DNA of 64,000 nt from an uncultured beta proteobacterium (GTDB lineage: Bacteria > Pseudomonadota > Gammaproteobacteria > Burkholderiales > SG8-39). The notes under the pieces were generated by a model. That model worked only from the letters and a program-made list of their open reading frames with translations. It searched no databases and was not told where the DNA came from. The stretch lies in assembly GCA_903859155.1 (NCBI GenBank), contig CAIOLO010000074.1, positions 1-64,000 on the forward strand, given 5' to 3'. The position numbers and the translations under genes were made by a program. Positions 17,774-26,766 of this stretch are shown in pieces (within the stretch, counting starts at the first letter, position 1; every line of letters begins with the position of its first letter).

Positions 17774-18847
17774 TCAGAAGTGGGGCGCTGCTCCGTGGAA
17801 CGTCTGGGTGATCAGTTCCACCAGGTCGGCACGCGACACCGGGCGTGGATTGGCGAACGCTGTGGCGCCGACGAAATCCGCCGCGGCCTCGATGTCGGTC
17901 TCCTTCATGCCGAGATTCTTCAAACCGGTCGGAATGCCCAGCCGCACATTCAGATCGTAGAGGCCGAGGCCGGCATCTTTCACGCCGAGTGCCCGTTCGA
18001 TCTTTTCCATGGCGCCCTTTGCCGCGTCGCGATTGAACGCAATGGCATAGGGCACCACCACCGAATGCGTCCCCGCATGGCTCAGTCCAAAGCGCTGGCG
18101 CACCTTCTGCGCGATGGCGTGCTCGACGCCGACCTGTGCGCGGAACGCCGCGGCGAGCCACGCGCCGTAAAACGCATCGGTGCGGGCGTCGATGTCATCG
18201 GGGCGCGCCACCACGCGCGGCAGGCTTGCCCCCAGCTGGCGCACCGCGCATTCGGCCAGCATCTCCACGGCCGGACTGCGATCGGCGCCATAGAGCGACT
18301 CCACCGCATGGGCCATGGCGTTCATGCCACTCTGGGCGGAGATCTTTGCCGGCAGACTCAGAGTCAGGTCCGGGTCATACAGGGCGGTCGCGGGCAGTGC
18401 GGCGAGGCTGTTGCCGTTCCTCGCGTCCTTGCCTTTGCCATAGCTCCAGTTCGAGGCCATCTCCGAGCCTGAATAGGTTGTCACCACGGCAAGATAGGGC
18501 AGGCGCGTGCTGGCGGCGACGGCTTTGGCAAGGCCGATCGGCGTGCCGCCGCCCACGGTGATGAAGCCATTGGCGCCGGTTTTTTTTGCGTGTTGCGTCG
18601 CGCGCTCAAAATCCTCGGCGCTGATGCCGGCGTTGGCAAGGCGCAGCACCTCGATGTCGCAGCCCGGCGATGCGGCGGCGATGCGCCGGGACAACTCCGC
18701 ACCCGAGCCGGTACACAGAACGAATGCGCGCGTGATCTTGTGCAACGCGAGCTCGGCGGCCACGGCATTGATCGTTCCGCAGCCGAACAGGACGCGGGGC
18801 GCAGGTGACTGGAACAGGAAATTTTCAATCATGGGAACTCTGGTCAT
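17774..18847 (-). CDS. Iron-containing alcohol dehydrogenase (maleylacetate reductase-like)
   Basis: A 357-residue protein with the Fe-ADH fold. The NAD-binding motif is GGGTPIGLAKA (about 95-105). Metal-binding histidines lie in MNAMAHAVESLYG and in RFGLSHAGTHSVVVPYAIAFN. The length and the ASNWSYG region resemble maleylacetate reductases more than ethanol dehydrogenases. ATG 18847 (MTRVPM) or 18832 (MIENF) are both possible; neither has a strong ribosome-binding site. The frame extends to 19381 through the next gene, which is a shadow. It is convergent with the TctC gene, with about 90 bases between them. Confidence 0.88.
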   Translation of the reverse strand: MTRVPMIENFLFQSPAPRVLFGCGTINAVAAELALHKITRAFVLCTGSGAELSRRIAAASPGCDIEVLRLANAGISAEDFERATQHAKKTGANGFITVGGGTPIGLAKAVAASTRLPYLAVVTTYSGSEMASNWSYGKGKDARNGNSLAALPATALYDPDLTLSLPAKISAQSGMNAMAHAVESLYGADRSPAVEMLAECAVRQLGASLPRVVARPDDIDARTDAFYGAWLAAAFRAQVGVEHAIAQKVRQRFGLSHAGTHSVVVPYAIAFNRDAAKGAMEKIERALGVKDAGLGLYDLNVRLGIPTGLKNLGMKETDIEAAADFVGATAFANPRPVSRADLVELITQTFHGAAPHF

Positions 18848-18951
18848 TGAATGAACGGCGGACTGCGGATATGCGCTGGCGTACCTGCATGCGCGAGCAG
18901 GGACACCCGGGGGCATTCTAACCACCCCGGCGATTTGACGGCTGCCGACGA

Positions 18952-21117
18952 CTACTTCGCCAGCGGGTCGGGCCGCAACTGGAAGTGCACCGCCTGCGGT
19001 TTGGTGCCTTTGCCGCCTTCCTTCAGCCAGGGCGTGCGGTCGCCGCTGGTGGTCCAGAGGCCGCGCGCCTTCCACCCGCCATTGGGGTCGTCGATGCGGC
19101 CATCGAAACCCTTGGCGTAGAAGCCCAGCGGATAGGGCACCCGCAGCGTGATCATTTTGCCGTCCTTGTAGGCGATCAGGCCGTCGTTGAGGTTGCCGGT
19201 GGACATTGGCACATCCTCGCCCAGGCCAAAGGTGTTGTGCTGATCCACCCAGGTGTAATAGCTGGCCTCGGCGCTGTTGGGGCCGATGCCCTTGAAGCCC
19301 GGTCCCGGGTACTGATGGAAGGTCCATCCCTCGGGGCAGTGGTTGCCGGTTGCGCTGGGACCATTTAGCGGACCCTTGCACTTGCTGCGGTCAAAACTCC
19401 CCAGGTGCCCGCTAGCAAGCGACACCCAGACGACGCCTTTCTTGTCGATGTCGGCGCCGCGCACACCGAACCCCGGCGCCGGCACGTTGTAAATCTCCGC
19501 CAGCGTGGTCGAGGGCGGGTTGGCGCCGGGCGCGACGCGCACCACGGCGCCGGGACTCGCAAATACCGAACCCCAGACGGAACCGTCGCTGACATTCGGC
19601 ATCACCGCGTAAAAGCCGGCGATGACGCGCCGGTCCTTTTTCGGGTCAGCGGGCTGATTGGGTTCGGTGTACTCGTCGCGCTGGCCATTGCCGTTGGTGT
19701 CGAGCACCAGCGCGGTCCAGCCCTGTGCTTTGGCCGCGTCGCCGGTCTCATCAAATATTTTCGTGTTGACCCAGCCGACCACCGGGCCGCCGCCGCTGGT
19801 CCACAGCGTGTCGTTGGCGTCCATGGCGAACTGCAGATGGTGGGTCGAGAAGCAGGTGTCGACGAAGCGGTACTCCATGGTCTTGGGGTCCAGCACCGAG
19901 ACGTGACGCACCGCCCGATCCAGCGGCGTGAGCTTCGCGGAAGGGTGGTCGGAGCCGGTCTTGCAGAAGGCGGGATTGTCCGGGCCGCGCACCGTGGCCG
20001 CCATCCAGACACGTCCTTTCCTGTCGAACATGCTGTTGTGGTTGTTCGCCTTGGTGTCCCAGATCCGCTCCGAGCCCCAGTATGCCGAGGGCTGCAGCGG
20101 ATCGAGCATCGCGGCATGACCGGGCCCGAGCGCAAGCGGGGTATTGGCATCGCGCACCGGCAGCGTGAATTCGGTCGCCGTGTTCTTCACCGGGTCGAGG
20201 ATGGGAATGTTGTCGGTGCTGTATTCGGTGGAGCCGAACAATGGCCCGTAGGCATTTACCGTCGGATAGCGCCGGTCGCTCGCGATCAGGTCGTGAAGGT
20301 ATTTCTTCTCGCTGGACCAGTCCCACAACGTGACCACGATATTGCGCTCCACGCCTTGCGGCCGTTCCGGTTTGCTGTCGGGCAATTCGCCTTTGGCGAT
20401 GCGGTCGGTCCAGTTGGCGTAGTAGCGCGCCGGGACGCCACCGAACTGGCCGGCGATCTGGCCGACCATCAGCTCGCCCGCCTGGCCCGATTGCACGCGG
20501 CGTATCCAGGCGGCGAAGGAGGAGCTTTCCTTGGCGAATTCCTTCGGCAGGGTGCGTGTGGCCAGCTGGCCCAGTTGGTGGCAACCCACGCAGCCTGCGT
20601 TCTTGATGCCGCGCAGGTAGTCGTACTGCGTCACCTGCGGCGGCAGGCCGCTCTTGTTGTCGGCGCCGAATTGCTTCACATCCGGAATATTGAGCATCGA
20701 ATACCAATGGATCGCCGGGTAGTACTGGGCGGCGGCCCTGGCATTGGGCGCGGCTCTGGCCGTGAGGTTGACGATCTTCCCGGGTTGCGCTTTGACCTTG
20801 GCCGAATCCACCAGGCCGTAGCCGCGCACCCACAGGTCATAGCTGGCCTGGGGGAGATCCGGAACGACATAGCGCCCACGATCATCGGTCACCACAATGC
20901 GGATGAAGCGCGTGGGCAGGCCGCGTGTTTCGGCGATCACCCAGACGCCGGCCTCCGGACCCTTGGGGCCGCGCACCACGCCGCCGATGTCGTCGGCGTC
21001 TATGGCGATTGCTTCAGTGTTTTTCTGCTGGGGCTGCGCGGCCGCGCCTGTGGCGGTGAGCATTGCCGCAAGAGACGCGGCGGCCAACCGGGCAAAATGT
21101 GAGAACGATATCCGCAT
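18952..21117 (-). CDS. Exported carboxypeptidase-regulatory-like / c-type heme / beta-propeller protein
   Basis: A 721-residue exported protein with a signal peptide (AAASLAAMLTATGAAA). Residues about 45-120 are a carboxypeptidase-regulatory-like beta sandwich (VVRGPKGPEAGVWV, YDLWVRGYG). A c-type heme site CVGCH lies at 176-180. The remaining 500 residues have repeated blade-like strands (VWMAATVRGP, LWTSGGGP, VWVSLASGHL) like Vgb/NHL propellers. This suggests a periplasmic heme protein with an unknown substrate, perhaps a quinoprotein-like oxidoreductase or a lyase. It starts at ATG 21117. It precedes the iron alcohol dehydrogenase on the same strand. Confidence 0.8.
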   Translation of the reverse strand: MRISFSHFARLAAASLAAMLTATGAAAQPQQKNTEAIAIDADDIGGVVRGPKGPEAGVWVIAETRGLPTRFIRIVVTDDRGRYVVPDLPQASYDLWVRGYGLVDSAKVKAQPGKIVNLTARAAPNARAAAQYYPAIHWYSMLNIPDVKQFGADNKSGLPPQVTQYDYLRGIKNAGCVGCHQLGQLATRTLPKEFAKESSSFAAWIRRVQSGQAGELMVGQIAGQFGGVPARYYANWTDRIAKGELPDSKPERPQGVERNIVVTLWDWSSEKKYLHDLIASDRRYPTVNAYGPLFGSTEYSTDNIPILDPVKNTATEFTLPVRDANTPLALGPGHAAMLDPLQPSAYWGSERIWDTKANNHNSMFDRKGRVWMAATVRGPDNPAFCKTGSDHPSAKLTPLDRAVRHVSVLDPKTMEYRFVDTCFSTHHLQFAMDANDTLWTSGGGPVVGWVNTKIFDETGDAAKAQGWTALVLDTNGNGQRDEYTEPNQPADPKKDRRVIAGFYAVMPNVSDGSVWGSVFASPGAVVRVAPGANPPSTTLAEIYNVPAPGFGVRGADIDKKGVVWVSLASGHLGSFDRSKCKGPLNGPSATGNHCPEGWTFHQYPGPGFKGIGPNSAEASYYTWVDQHNTFGLGEDVPMSTGNLNDGLIAYKDGKMITLRVPYPLGFYAKGFDGRIDDPNGGWKARGLWTTSGDRTPWLKEGGKGTKPQAVHFQLRPDPLAK

Positions 21118-21221
21118 GATTCTTCTCCCCCCAGAGTCAAGTCGCGATCAGGCTACATCAATATCCGGGAATCGGCTTGCGGGCCCGGCGCGGCGGATTG
21201 CGGCCGGTGGCATCAGGCCAT

Positions 21222-22103
21222 TCAGAGCCGCGTCGCGCTCCAGCGCCGCAATGATTCGCCGGTGACGTGCAGGGTGCCTTCAAGCGCGGCCCCCTTGTGA
21301 TTGCCGATGAAGTCAAAGCGCCGCTCGCCCACCACCAGGGTGAAGCGCAGGCGGTCGGCGAGCACATTGGCATCGAATAGCGGCAGCCGCGTGTTGCCGT
21401 ACAGGAAATGTCCGTTGATTTTCTGGTAGCGCTGCGTGAGGGTGACTTCGTATTGGTCGGGATTGGGTCCTTCGGTTTGAATTCGCCAGCTGCCCTCGAA
21501 GCGTGCCGGCACCACCCAGAGCATGCCCTGCACGTTGTCGAAGAACACCCAGTCATCCGGCTCCCAGTCCTCCATCGCGAACACGTAGGAGACGATGCGC
21601 GTTCCCGGCCGCATTGCAAGGATCTTGGGCAGCAGCCGCGCGTTCACCTGCGGCGGCATGAACAGGCTGATCACGCTGCCCTGGCTGAAATCTACTTCGA
21701 AGATGTCGCCGTTCACAAAGGTGGCGCGATCGGCGACGCCCTCTTTTTTTGCGGTCTCGACCGAGTAGGCGACCAGGTCACGGTTGAGTTCAATGCCCAG
21801 GCCGCGCGCGCCGAACGCCTTGGCCGCGAAGATCGGAATGCGCCCGTCGCCCGAGCCCAGGTCCACCACCAGGTCGTCCCTGGAGACGCCCGCCATGCGC
21901 AGCATGCCCTCGACCATGGGGGCCGGCGTGGGGATCCAGCCGGCATCCTTGCCGGGGGTGCCGAATACCGGGGCGGGCGCCGATTGCGCGAATGCCGAAA
22001 GCGGCAGCGCGCCAAGCGCAAGCGATGCGAGCAGCGCACGACGTCTGGCGCAGGGCGCGATGGCGGTGTTCAAGGGGGCTTGGTTGCGCGGTTGCGGTCT
22101 CAT
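21222..22103 (-). CDS. Exported SAM-dependent methyltransferase-like protein, copy 2
   Basis: A 293-residue protein. The start at ATG 22103 begins a signal sequence (ARRRALLASLALGALPLSAFAQ). Motif I of class I methyltransferases is VVDLGSGDGRIPIF and is followed by GLGIELN, where the acidic residue would bind the ribose of SAM. The C-terminal part (from about 185) is a beta-rich domain, as in the paralogue at 8656-9561. The frame runs on to 22313 without support. It is divergent from uvrD. Substrate unknown; the location of a SAM enzyme outside the cytoplasm is unexplained. Confidence 0.8.
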   Translation of the reverse strand: MRPQPRNQAPLNTAIAPCARRRALLASLALGALPLSAFAQSAPAPVFGTPGKDAGWIPTPAPMVEGMLRMAGVSRDDLVVDLGSGDGRIPIFAAKAFGARGLGIELNRDLVAYSVETAKKEGVADRATFVNGDIFEVDFSQGSVISLFMPPQVNARLLPKILAMRPGTRIVSYVFAMEDWEPDDWVFFDNVQGMLWVVPARFEGSWRIQTEGPNPDQYEVTLTQRYQKINGHFLYGNTRLPLFDANVLADRLRFTLVVGERRFDFIGNHKGAALEGTLHVTGESLRRWSATRL

Positions 22104-22254
22104 GGGAATTCCAGCGGGTGTGAAGTGGCAGAGGGTGCCTAGGATGCCTGAATGTACGCAAATGGGCGAATAAAAGTGCGCGAGCCTTCCACGGGAAAAA
22201 GTTTCGGGTCGCGCGCGATTCACCGCCTGGCCAAGGTTAAAATCCACGCCTTTC

Positions 22255-24405
22255 ATGAGTTCACTTCTCGATAATCTCAATCCCGAGCAACTGGCCGCGG
22301 TCACGCTGCCCAATCAGCACGCGCTGATTCTCGCCGGCGCCGGCTCGGGCAAGACCCGCGTGCTCACCACCCGCATCGCGTGGCTGATCCAGACCGGCAA
22401 TGCCAGTCCCAACGGGCTGCTTGCGGTGACCTTCACCAACAAGGCGGCCAAGGAGATGCTCACGCGCATCGCGGCGATGCTGCCCATCAACATCCGCGGC
22501 ATGTGGGTGGGCACCTTTCACGGCCTGTGCAATCGCCTGCTGCGCGCGCACCACCGCGACGCCAACCTGCCGCAGTTGTTTCAGATCCTCGATTCGCAGG
22601 ATCAGCTGGCCGCGGTTAAACGCGTGTTGAAGGCCATGCGCGCGGACGAGGAGCGTTTTCCGCCGCGTCAGGTGGCCTATTTCATCAGCGCGGCCAAGGA
22701 CGAGGGCAAGCGGCCGCGCGACATCGAGGCCATCGACGAATTCACCCGGCGCGGCGCCGATTTCTACGCCGCCTACGACGAGCAATGCCAGAAGGAGGGC
22801 GTGGTCGATTTCGCCGAGCTTCTGTTGCGAAGTTACGAACTTCTGGCCAGGAACGAGCCGCTGCGCGAGCATTACCAGGCGCGCTTCAAACACATCCTGG
22901 TCGACGAATTCCAGGACACCAACCGGCTGCAGTACCGCTGGCTGCGCCAGCTGGCCGGGCGCGACAACACCTTGTTCGCGGTCGGTGACGACGATCAGTC
23001 CATATACCGGTTTCGCGGAGCGAATGTCGGCAACATGGCCGACTTCGAGCGCGACTACAGGGTGCAGAACATCATCCGCCTGGAGCAGAACTACCGCTCG
23101 CAGGGCAACATCCTGGCCGCGGCCAATGCGCTGATCGCGCACAACAGCCGGCGCCTGGGAAAAAACCTGTGGACCGCGGAAGGCGAAGGCGAGCCGATCC
23201 GTATTTTTCAGGCGGCCAGCGACGGCTACGAAGCCGCCTGGCTGGTGGAGGAGGCGCAGTCGCTCGCGCGCGAGGGCATGGCCTATCGCGACATGGCGAT
23301 CCTGTACCGCTCCAACGCACAGTCACGGGTGCTCGAGCATGCCCTCTTCTCCAACGGCATCGCCTACCGCGTTTATGGCGGGCAGCGCTTCTTCGACCGC
23401 GTCGAAATCAAGCATGCGCTGGCCTACCTGCGCCTGCTGGCCAATCCGGAGGACGACGGCGCGTTTCTGCGCATCGTGAATTTCCCGACGCGCGGCATCG
23501 GCGCGCGCTCCGTCGAGCAATTGCAGGACGCCGCGCTGGCGGGCTCCTGCAGCCTGTACCAGGCCGTGCCTTCGGTGCCCGGCAAGGCGGGCGCTTCGCT
23601 GGCGGCTTTCGTGCGCATCATCGAGTCACTGCGTGAAGAAACCAACAGCCTGCCCCTGCCCGAGGTGGTGGGCGCGCTGCTTGAGAAGAGCGCCCTGGTG
23701 GCGCATTACCAGTCAGAGCGCGATGGCGCCGACCGCGTCGAGAACCTCGGTGAGCTGGTCAATGCCGCCGCGGCGTTCGTGCAGGAGGAAGCAGCCGGTG
23801 GAAATGGGGGCGACCTGGCCACCTTCCTCGCGCACGCCGCGCTCGAATCGGGCGAGAACCAGGCCGGCGAGGGCATGGACGCGCTGCAGATGATGACGGT
23901 CCACTCCGCCAAGGGCCTGGAGTTTCACGCGGTGTTCATCACCGGCCTGGAAGAGGGCCTGTTTCCGCACGAGCAAAGCGTCATGGAGGACGACGGGCTG
24001 GAGGAGGAGCGGCGCCTCGCCTACGTCGCCATCACCCGCGCACGCACCCGGCTTTATCTGTCTTTCGCGCAGACACGCCTGCTGCACGGGCAGACGCGCT
24101 ACAACATTCCTTCCCGGTTCCTCGACGAAATTCCCGACGGCCTGATGAAGTGGCTGACGCCACGCCTGGGGTCGTCGCTGTCGCAGGAGACGGCATGGCA
24201 GGCGCCGGTCGCGGCGCCGCGCGTTAGCCAGAAGGACCCGGGACACGGTTTTCGCATCGGGCAGAATGTGGTTCACGCCAAGTTCGGCCAGGGCGTGATT
24301 GTCAGTGCCGAGGGATTCGGCAGCGAGGCGCGCCTGCAGATCAATTTCGGCCGCCAGGGCATGAAGTGGCTGGCGCTGGCATACGCCAAGCTTGAGCCGC
24401 TGTGA
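22255..24405 (+). CDS. uvrD: DNA helicase II UvrD
   Basis: A 716-residue SF1A helicase, the usual UvrD length (about 720). Motifs in order: Q motif LNPEQLAAV, Walker A AGAGSGKT (27-34), FTNKAAKEM (Ia), VDEFQDTN (II), VGDDDQSIYRFRGA (III), LEQNYRS (IV), TVHSAKGLEF (V) and VAITRAR (VI). The C-terminal Tudor-like domain (VVHAKFGQGVIV to LAYAKLEPL) separates it from Rep. It unwinds DNA 3'-5' in nucleotide excision and mismatch repair. It is divergent from the methyltransferase, and the 5' ends are about 150 bases apart. Confidence 0.97.
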   Translation: MSSLLDNLNPEQLAAVTLPNQHALILAGAGSGKTRVLTTRIAWLIQTGNASPNGLLAVTFTNKAAKEMLTRIAAMLPINIRGMWVGTFHGLCNRLLRAHHRDANLPQLFQILDSQDQLAAVKRVLKAMRADEERFPPRQVAYFISAAKDEGKRPRDIEAIDEFTRRGADFYAAYDEQCQKEGVVDFAELLLRSYELLARNEPLREHYQARFKHILVDEFQDTNRLQYRWLRQLAGRDNTLFAVGDDDQSIYRFRGANVGNMADFERDYRVQNIIRLEQNYRSQGNILAAANALIAHNSRRLGKNLWTAEGEGEPIRIFQAASDGYEAAWLVEEAQSLAREGMAYRDMAILYRSNAQSRVLEHALFSNGIAYRVYGGQRFFDRVEIKHALAYLRLLANPEDDGAFLRIVNFPTRGIGARSVEQLQDAALAGSCSLYQAVPSVPGKAGASLAAFVRIIESLREETNSLPLPEVVGALLEKSALVAHYQSERDGADRVENLGELVNAAAAFVQEEAAGGNGGDLATFLAHAALESGENQAGEGMDALQMMTVHSAKGLEFHAVFITGLEEGLFPHEQSVMEDDGLEEERRLAYVAITRARTRLYLSFAQTRLLHGQTRYNIPSRFLDEIPDGLMKWLTPRLGSSLSQETAWQAPVAAPRVSQKDPGHGFRIGQNVVHAKFGQGVIVSAEGFGSEARLQINFGRQGMKWLALAYAKLEPL

Positions 24406-24615
24406 GAAAAATAATCCATTAATGGAATGAAAAATTGTAGAAACACTAGGCCATACGGCAATTATCTATAAGTATTTTTCGTAATATACTTTGGTGGGCC
24501 GACACGGCTTATCCTGAGTCACCGGTATTTGCTGGCATAGCAATTACGGTCTTAAGATCGGCAAGATGAACCCTTGCGAAGTACGAAGTAGATGGATACA
24601 TCTTCACCTGCCAGG
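24406..24615. other. AT-rich 210-bp gap between uvrD and the AlbA_2-type gene
   Basis: Markedly richer in A/T than its surroundings, with a perfect 12-bp palindrome TCCATTAATGGA at 24415-24426. The stops of the two convergent genes lie at its ends. No gene is supported here. Confidence 0.5.
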
Positions 24616-26085
24616 TTAGTGCTCCGCTTTGCGCGCGTCCGCTACCAAGGCACCACCTTTGGGTGTCAATCCGTATTTTTGCAGTCGGCTGTTGGGTTTG
24701 TCAGGCAGGGTCATGGCGACGAGGCCCATTTCAAGCAAGCGTTTGACCTGCTTGTGCAACTCCCCGGATACCGTCTTATGTCCCAAGCTACGGGCAAGCG
24801 CTGCTTTGCCCATCGCCTGCGTGGCCACTAGTACGGCGATTCGTGCAGCCAGTGCCGACTCTAGCCGTGACTCTAGCCGTGACTCTAGCCGTGACTCGGG
24901 CCGTGAGACTAATTGTTCCGCTTTCCCCGACATTTCTACCCGCGTGTTCACCTGCGCTCCGACCCCGTAGCGCTTAAGGTGCTCGGGGTTGGCACGAAAA
25001 GTTACCATCAGGCCAGACATGCTGTCGTCGAATTCGGGCGCGTCGATGTCGTGTTCCCGGCACTCATGCTCGATCTTTTCGACGCCGCGACCCCAGGATT
25101 CGATATAGCCGGCGCGAAAGAAGGCATTAGCCAGAAGCGGATTGCAGGGGCTGGAGGGGTGCTTGCCCAGCAGCCTCGCCAGCGTCCAGTCCTCGGGCAG
25201 CCGCCCTGGGTTCCAGAGCACGATCCGGTCGTCGTATACGCTGATCTGGATTGGAATGCCGCTGCCATAGTCCTTGTGCACCACGGCGTTCAGCAGGGCC
25301 TCACGCAAGGCGTCCAGCGGAAACAGAAAGGTTTCCAGCCGCTGCAAGCGCTGGTAGCTGATGTAGGCCTTCAGATATTTCGCGCTCAGCAGGTCGAGCG
25401 CTTTCTCAACCTGCTCGATGAGGCAACCGTGAATTTCGTCCTGATAACGCAGATCATGATTCGACACGAAGAAGCCGATCTTGATCCACGCGCCATTGAC
25501 GTAGCGCTCCGGTTTTTCGGAGAACAGCAGGCTGGCCGCGCGCTTCAGATAGCGGCCTTCGAGCAGATCGAGATTGCCGAGTATCGTTTCGCGTTTGTCG
25601 CGCAGCACCGATCTGTCCATGCGGCCGCTCTGCGCGGCCTTCTGCGCAAAGAGCCGAAAGGCACTGGCGCGGCCGTCGACGACCTTGAACGCCGGGTCAG
25701 GTACGCTGTCCCAGTGTCGTCCTTGCTTGCGCAATAGGAAACGGTCGAGCGCCGCGCCTTTCAGTGTCTGGTTGGTGCTGCCGCTGCGGTAGAAATATTC
25801 ACCCTTATAGCTGATCGGGTTGCTGTAGGTCGGCACCACGATTTCCAGCACGTCGCCTGCGGCCAGTTCGCGCAGGTTCACATCCGCCATGATGCCGAGA
25901 ATGTCGCGTACCTTGTTGGGGATGTCCTCCATCAACTTACGCGCATCCTGCACGCCCACCGCTGTGCCCTTGTCGTCGCGGCCGATCACCAGTGTGCCAC
26001 CCTCGGCATTGGCGAAGCCGCAGACCCAGCGCAGGTATTCATCGCGCCAGGATTGCTTCCACTCGGTGTGCTGGCTTTCCCTCAT
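24616..26085 (-). CDS. AlbA_2/Schlafen-type ATP-binding protein with C-terminal winged helix
   Basis: A 489-residue protein. The N-terminus (HTEWKQSWRDEYLRWVCGFANAEGG) is the AlbA_2 (divergent AAA_4, Schlafen-like) domain. A HATPase_c_4 module follows near 255-320 (ALREALLNAVVHKDYG, NPGRLP). A winged-helix region ends the protein (KTVSGELHKQVKRLLEMGLV). Family members occur in accessory DNA and are often named RecG-like or transcriptional regulators; the function here is not known. The start is set at ATG 26085 because homologues begin near this motif; TTG 26121 is possible. A short in-frame repeat lies at 24861-24896. Confidence 0.85.
   Translation of the reverse strand: MRESQHTEWKQSWRDEYLRWVCGFANAEGGTLVIGRDDKGTAVGVQDARKLMEDIPNKVRDILGIMADVNLRELAAGDVLEIVVPTYSNPISYKGEYFYRSGSTNQTLKGAALDRFLLRKQGRHWDSVPDPAFKVVDGRASAFRLFAQKAAQSGRMDRSVLRDKRETILGNLDLLEGRYLKRAASLLFSEKPERYVNGAWIKIGFFVSNHDLRYQDEIHGCLIEQVEKALDLLSAKYLKAYISYQRLQRLETFLFPLDALREALLNAVVHKDYGSGIPIQISVYDDRIVLWNPGRLPEDWTLARLLGKHPSSPCNPLLANAFFRAGYIESWGRGVEKIEHECREHDIDAPEFDDSMSGLMVTFRANPEHLKRYGVGAQVNTRVEMSGKAEQLVSRPESRLESRLESRLESALAARIAVLVATQAMGKAALARSLGHKTVSGELHKQVKRLLEMGLVAMTLPDKPNSRLQKYGLTPKGGALVADARKAEH
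24861..24896 (+). repeat. 12-bp tandem repeat, three perfect copies, encoding SRLE repeats
   Basis: CTAGCCGTGACT is repeated three times without change, with degenerate copies on either side (24849-24860, 24897-24908). On the minus strand each unit encodes four residues, giving ESRLESRLESRLES in the AlbA_2-type protein. The unit length keeps the frame, so copy-number change would alter linker length only. Confidence 0.85.
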
Positions 26086-26121
26086 AAGGCGAATGTTTTG
26101 TAATGAGCTTTGGTTTTGCAA

Positions 26122-26353
26122 TCGGACTTCATCAGCCCCGTCTTACCGTGGATTGCTAATCGGCAGGGACTGCAATGCGTCTCGCCGCGAACCACGCGGA
26201 ATAAATCGGATCGCGGCACGATTGTGCAGTCAAGCTGCAATCTGTGGAAAGATTAAACCCATAACTGGAATTTAAAGTTACCGACAATAGACGCCAACCG
26301 GCAATTTTAAAAACACAATCTTCTAAAATATTATCTGTGCCAAAGCCTGCGCC
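26122..26353. promoter_or_regulatory. AT-rich upstream region of the AlbA_2-type gene
   Basis: The distal half (about 26240-26340) is a run of A/T-rich sequence unlike the neighbouring coding DNA. It lies between the start of the AlbA_2-type gene and the stop of the small gene at 26354. It probably holds a promoter of the AlbA_2-type gene; no consensus hexamers are secure. No gene seen. Confidence 0.4.
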
Positions 26354-26614
26354 TCAGCCGCCCTCGTCCTGAAACAGCTGCAATTGCCGCGTGCCGATCA
26401 ATACGGCCTGTTCCACCGCCAGTTTGGCCTGCGACAGCGTCGAGGCTTCGCCGGCGTGGTGCCCGGCCTGCCAGCGGTAGATGCCGTCCCATTCGCTCTT
26501 CGGGCCGAGTTTCACCGTGCCGAGCTTGTCCTTGCCGGCCCAATAGCCGTGCGAGTTGTAACCGCGCTCCCAGATCGGGCGTTTTGGCAGGCGGCGTTTG
26601 ACGGGTTTTTTCAT
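26354..26614 (-). CDS. Small conserved-looking hypothetical protein
   Basis: An 86-residue basic protein beginning MKKPVKRRLPKRPIWERGY with tryptophans and glycines (KSEWDGIYRWQAG) and ending in a helix (AKLAVEQAVLIGTRQLQLF). I do not recognise a family. Coding support comes from the plausible start, a weak GAAG ribosome-binding site and absence of an alternative gene on either strand. The frame runs on to 26875 but overlaps the next gene. Nucleic-acid binding is possible from the basic N-terminus; this is a guess. Confidence 0.5.
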   Translation of the reverse strand: MKKPVKRRLPKRPIWERGYNSHGYWAGKDKLGTVKLGPKSEWDGIYRWQAGHHAGEASTLSQAKLAVEQAVLIGTRQLQLFQDEGG

Positions 26615-26766
26615 GAGGATGCTTCGATACTGCAAAGGAATATCGTAACCATAACGGGCGCAGGGCCGTTTGTGCAAGTAAGTATTCGCAAGGTCCCGGC
26701 AGCCGCTGTCGCCCGGGGGGGCGCGCTCGGGAGGGCAGACCGCCTGGACCGTTTCCGGGGCGATAT

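Noticed and set aside
24849-24908. CRISPR array
   Set aside because: Repeat units are 12 bp, directly tandem without spacers and in frame with a protein.
24406-26353. Attachment sites flanking the AlbA_2-type gene
   Set aside because: Only an eight-base shared word (CGGCAATT) was found, too short to count as a duplication; no integrase present.
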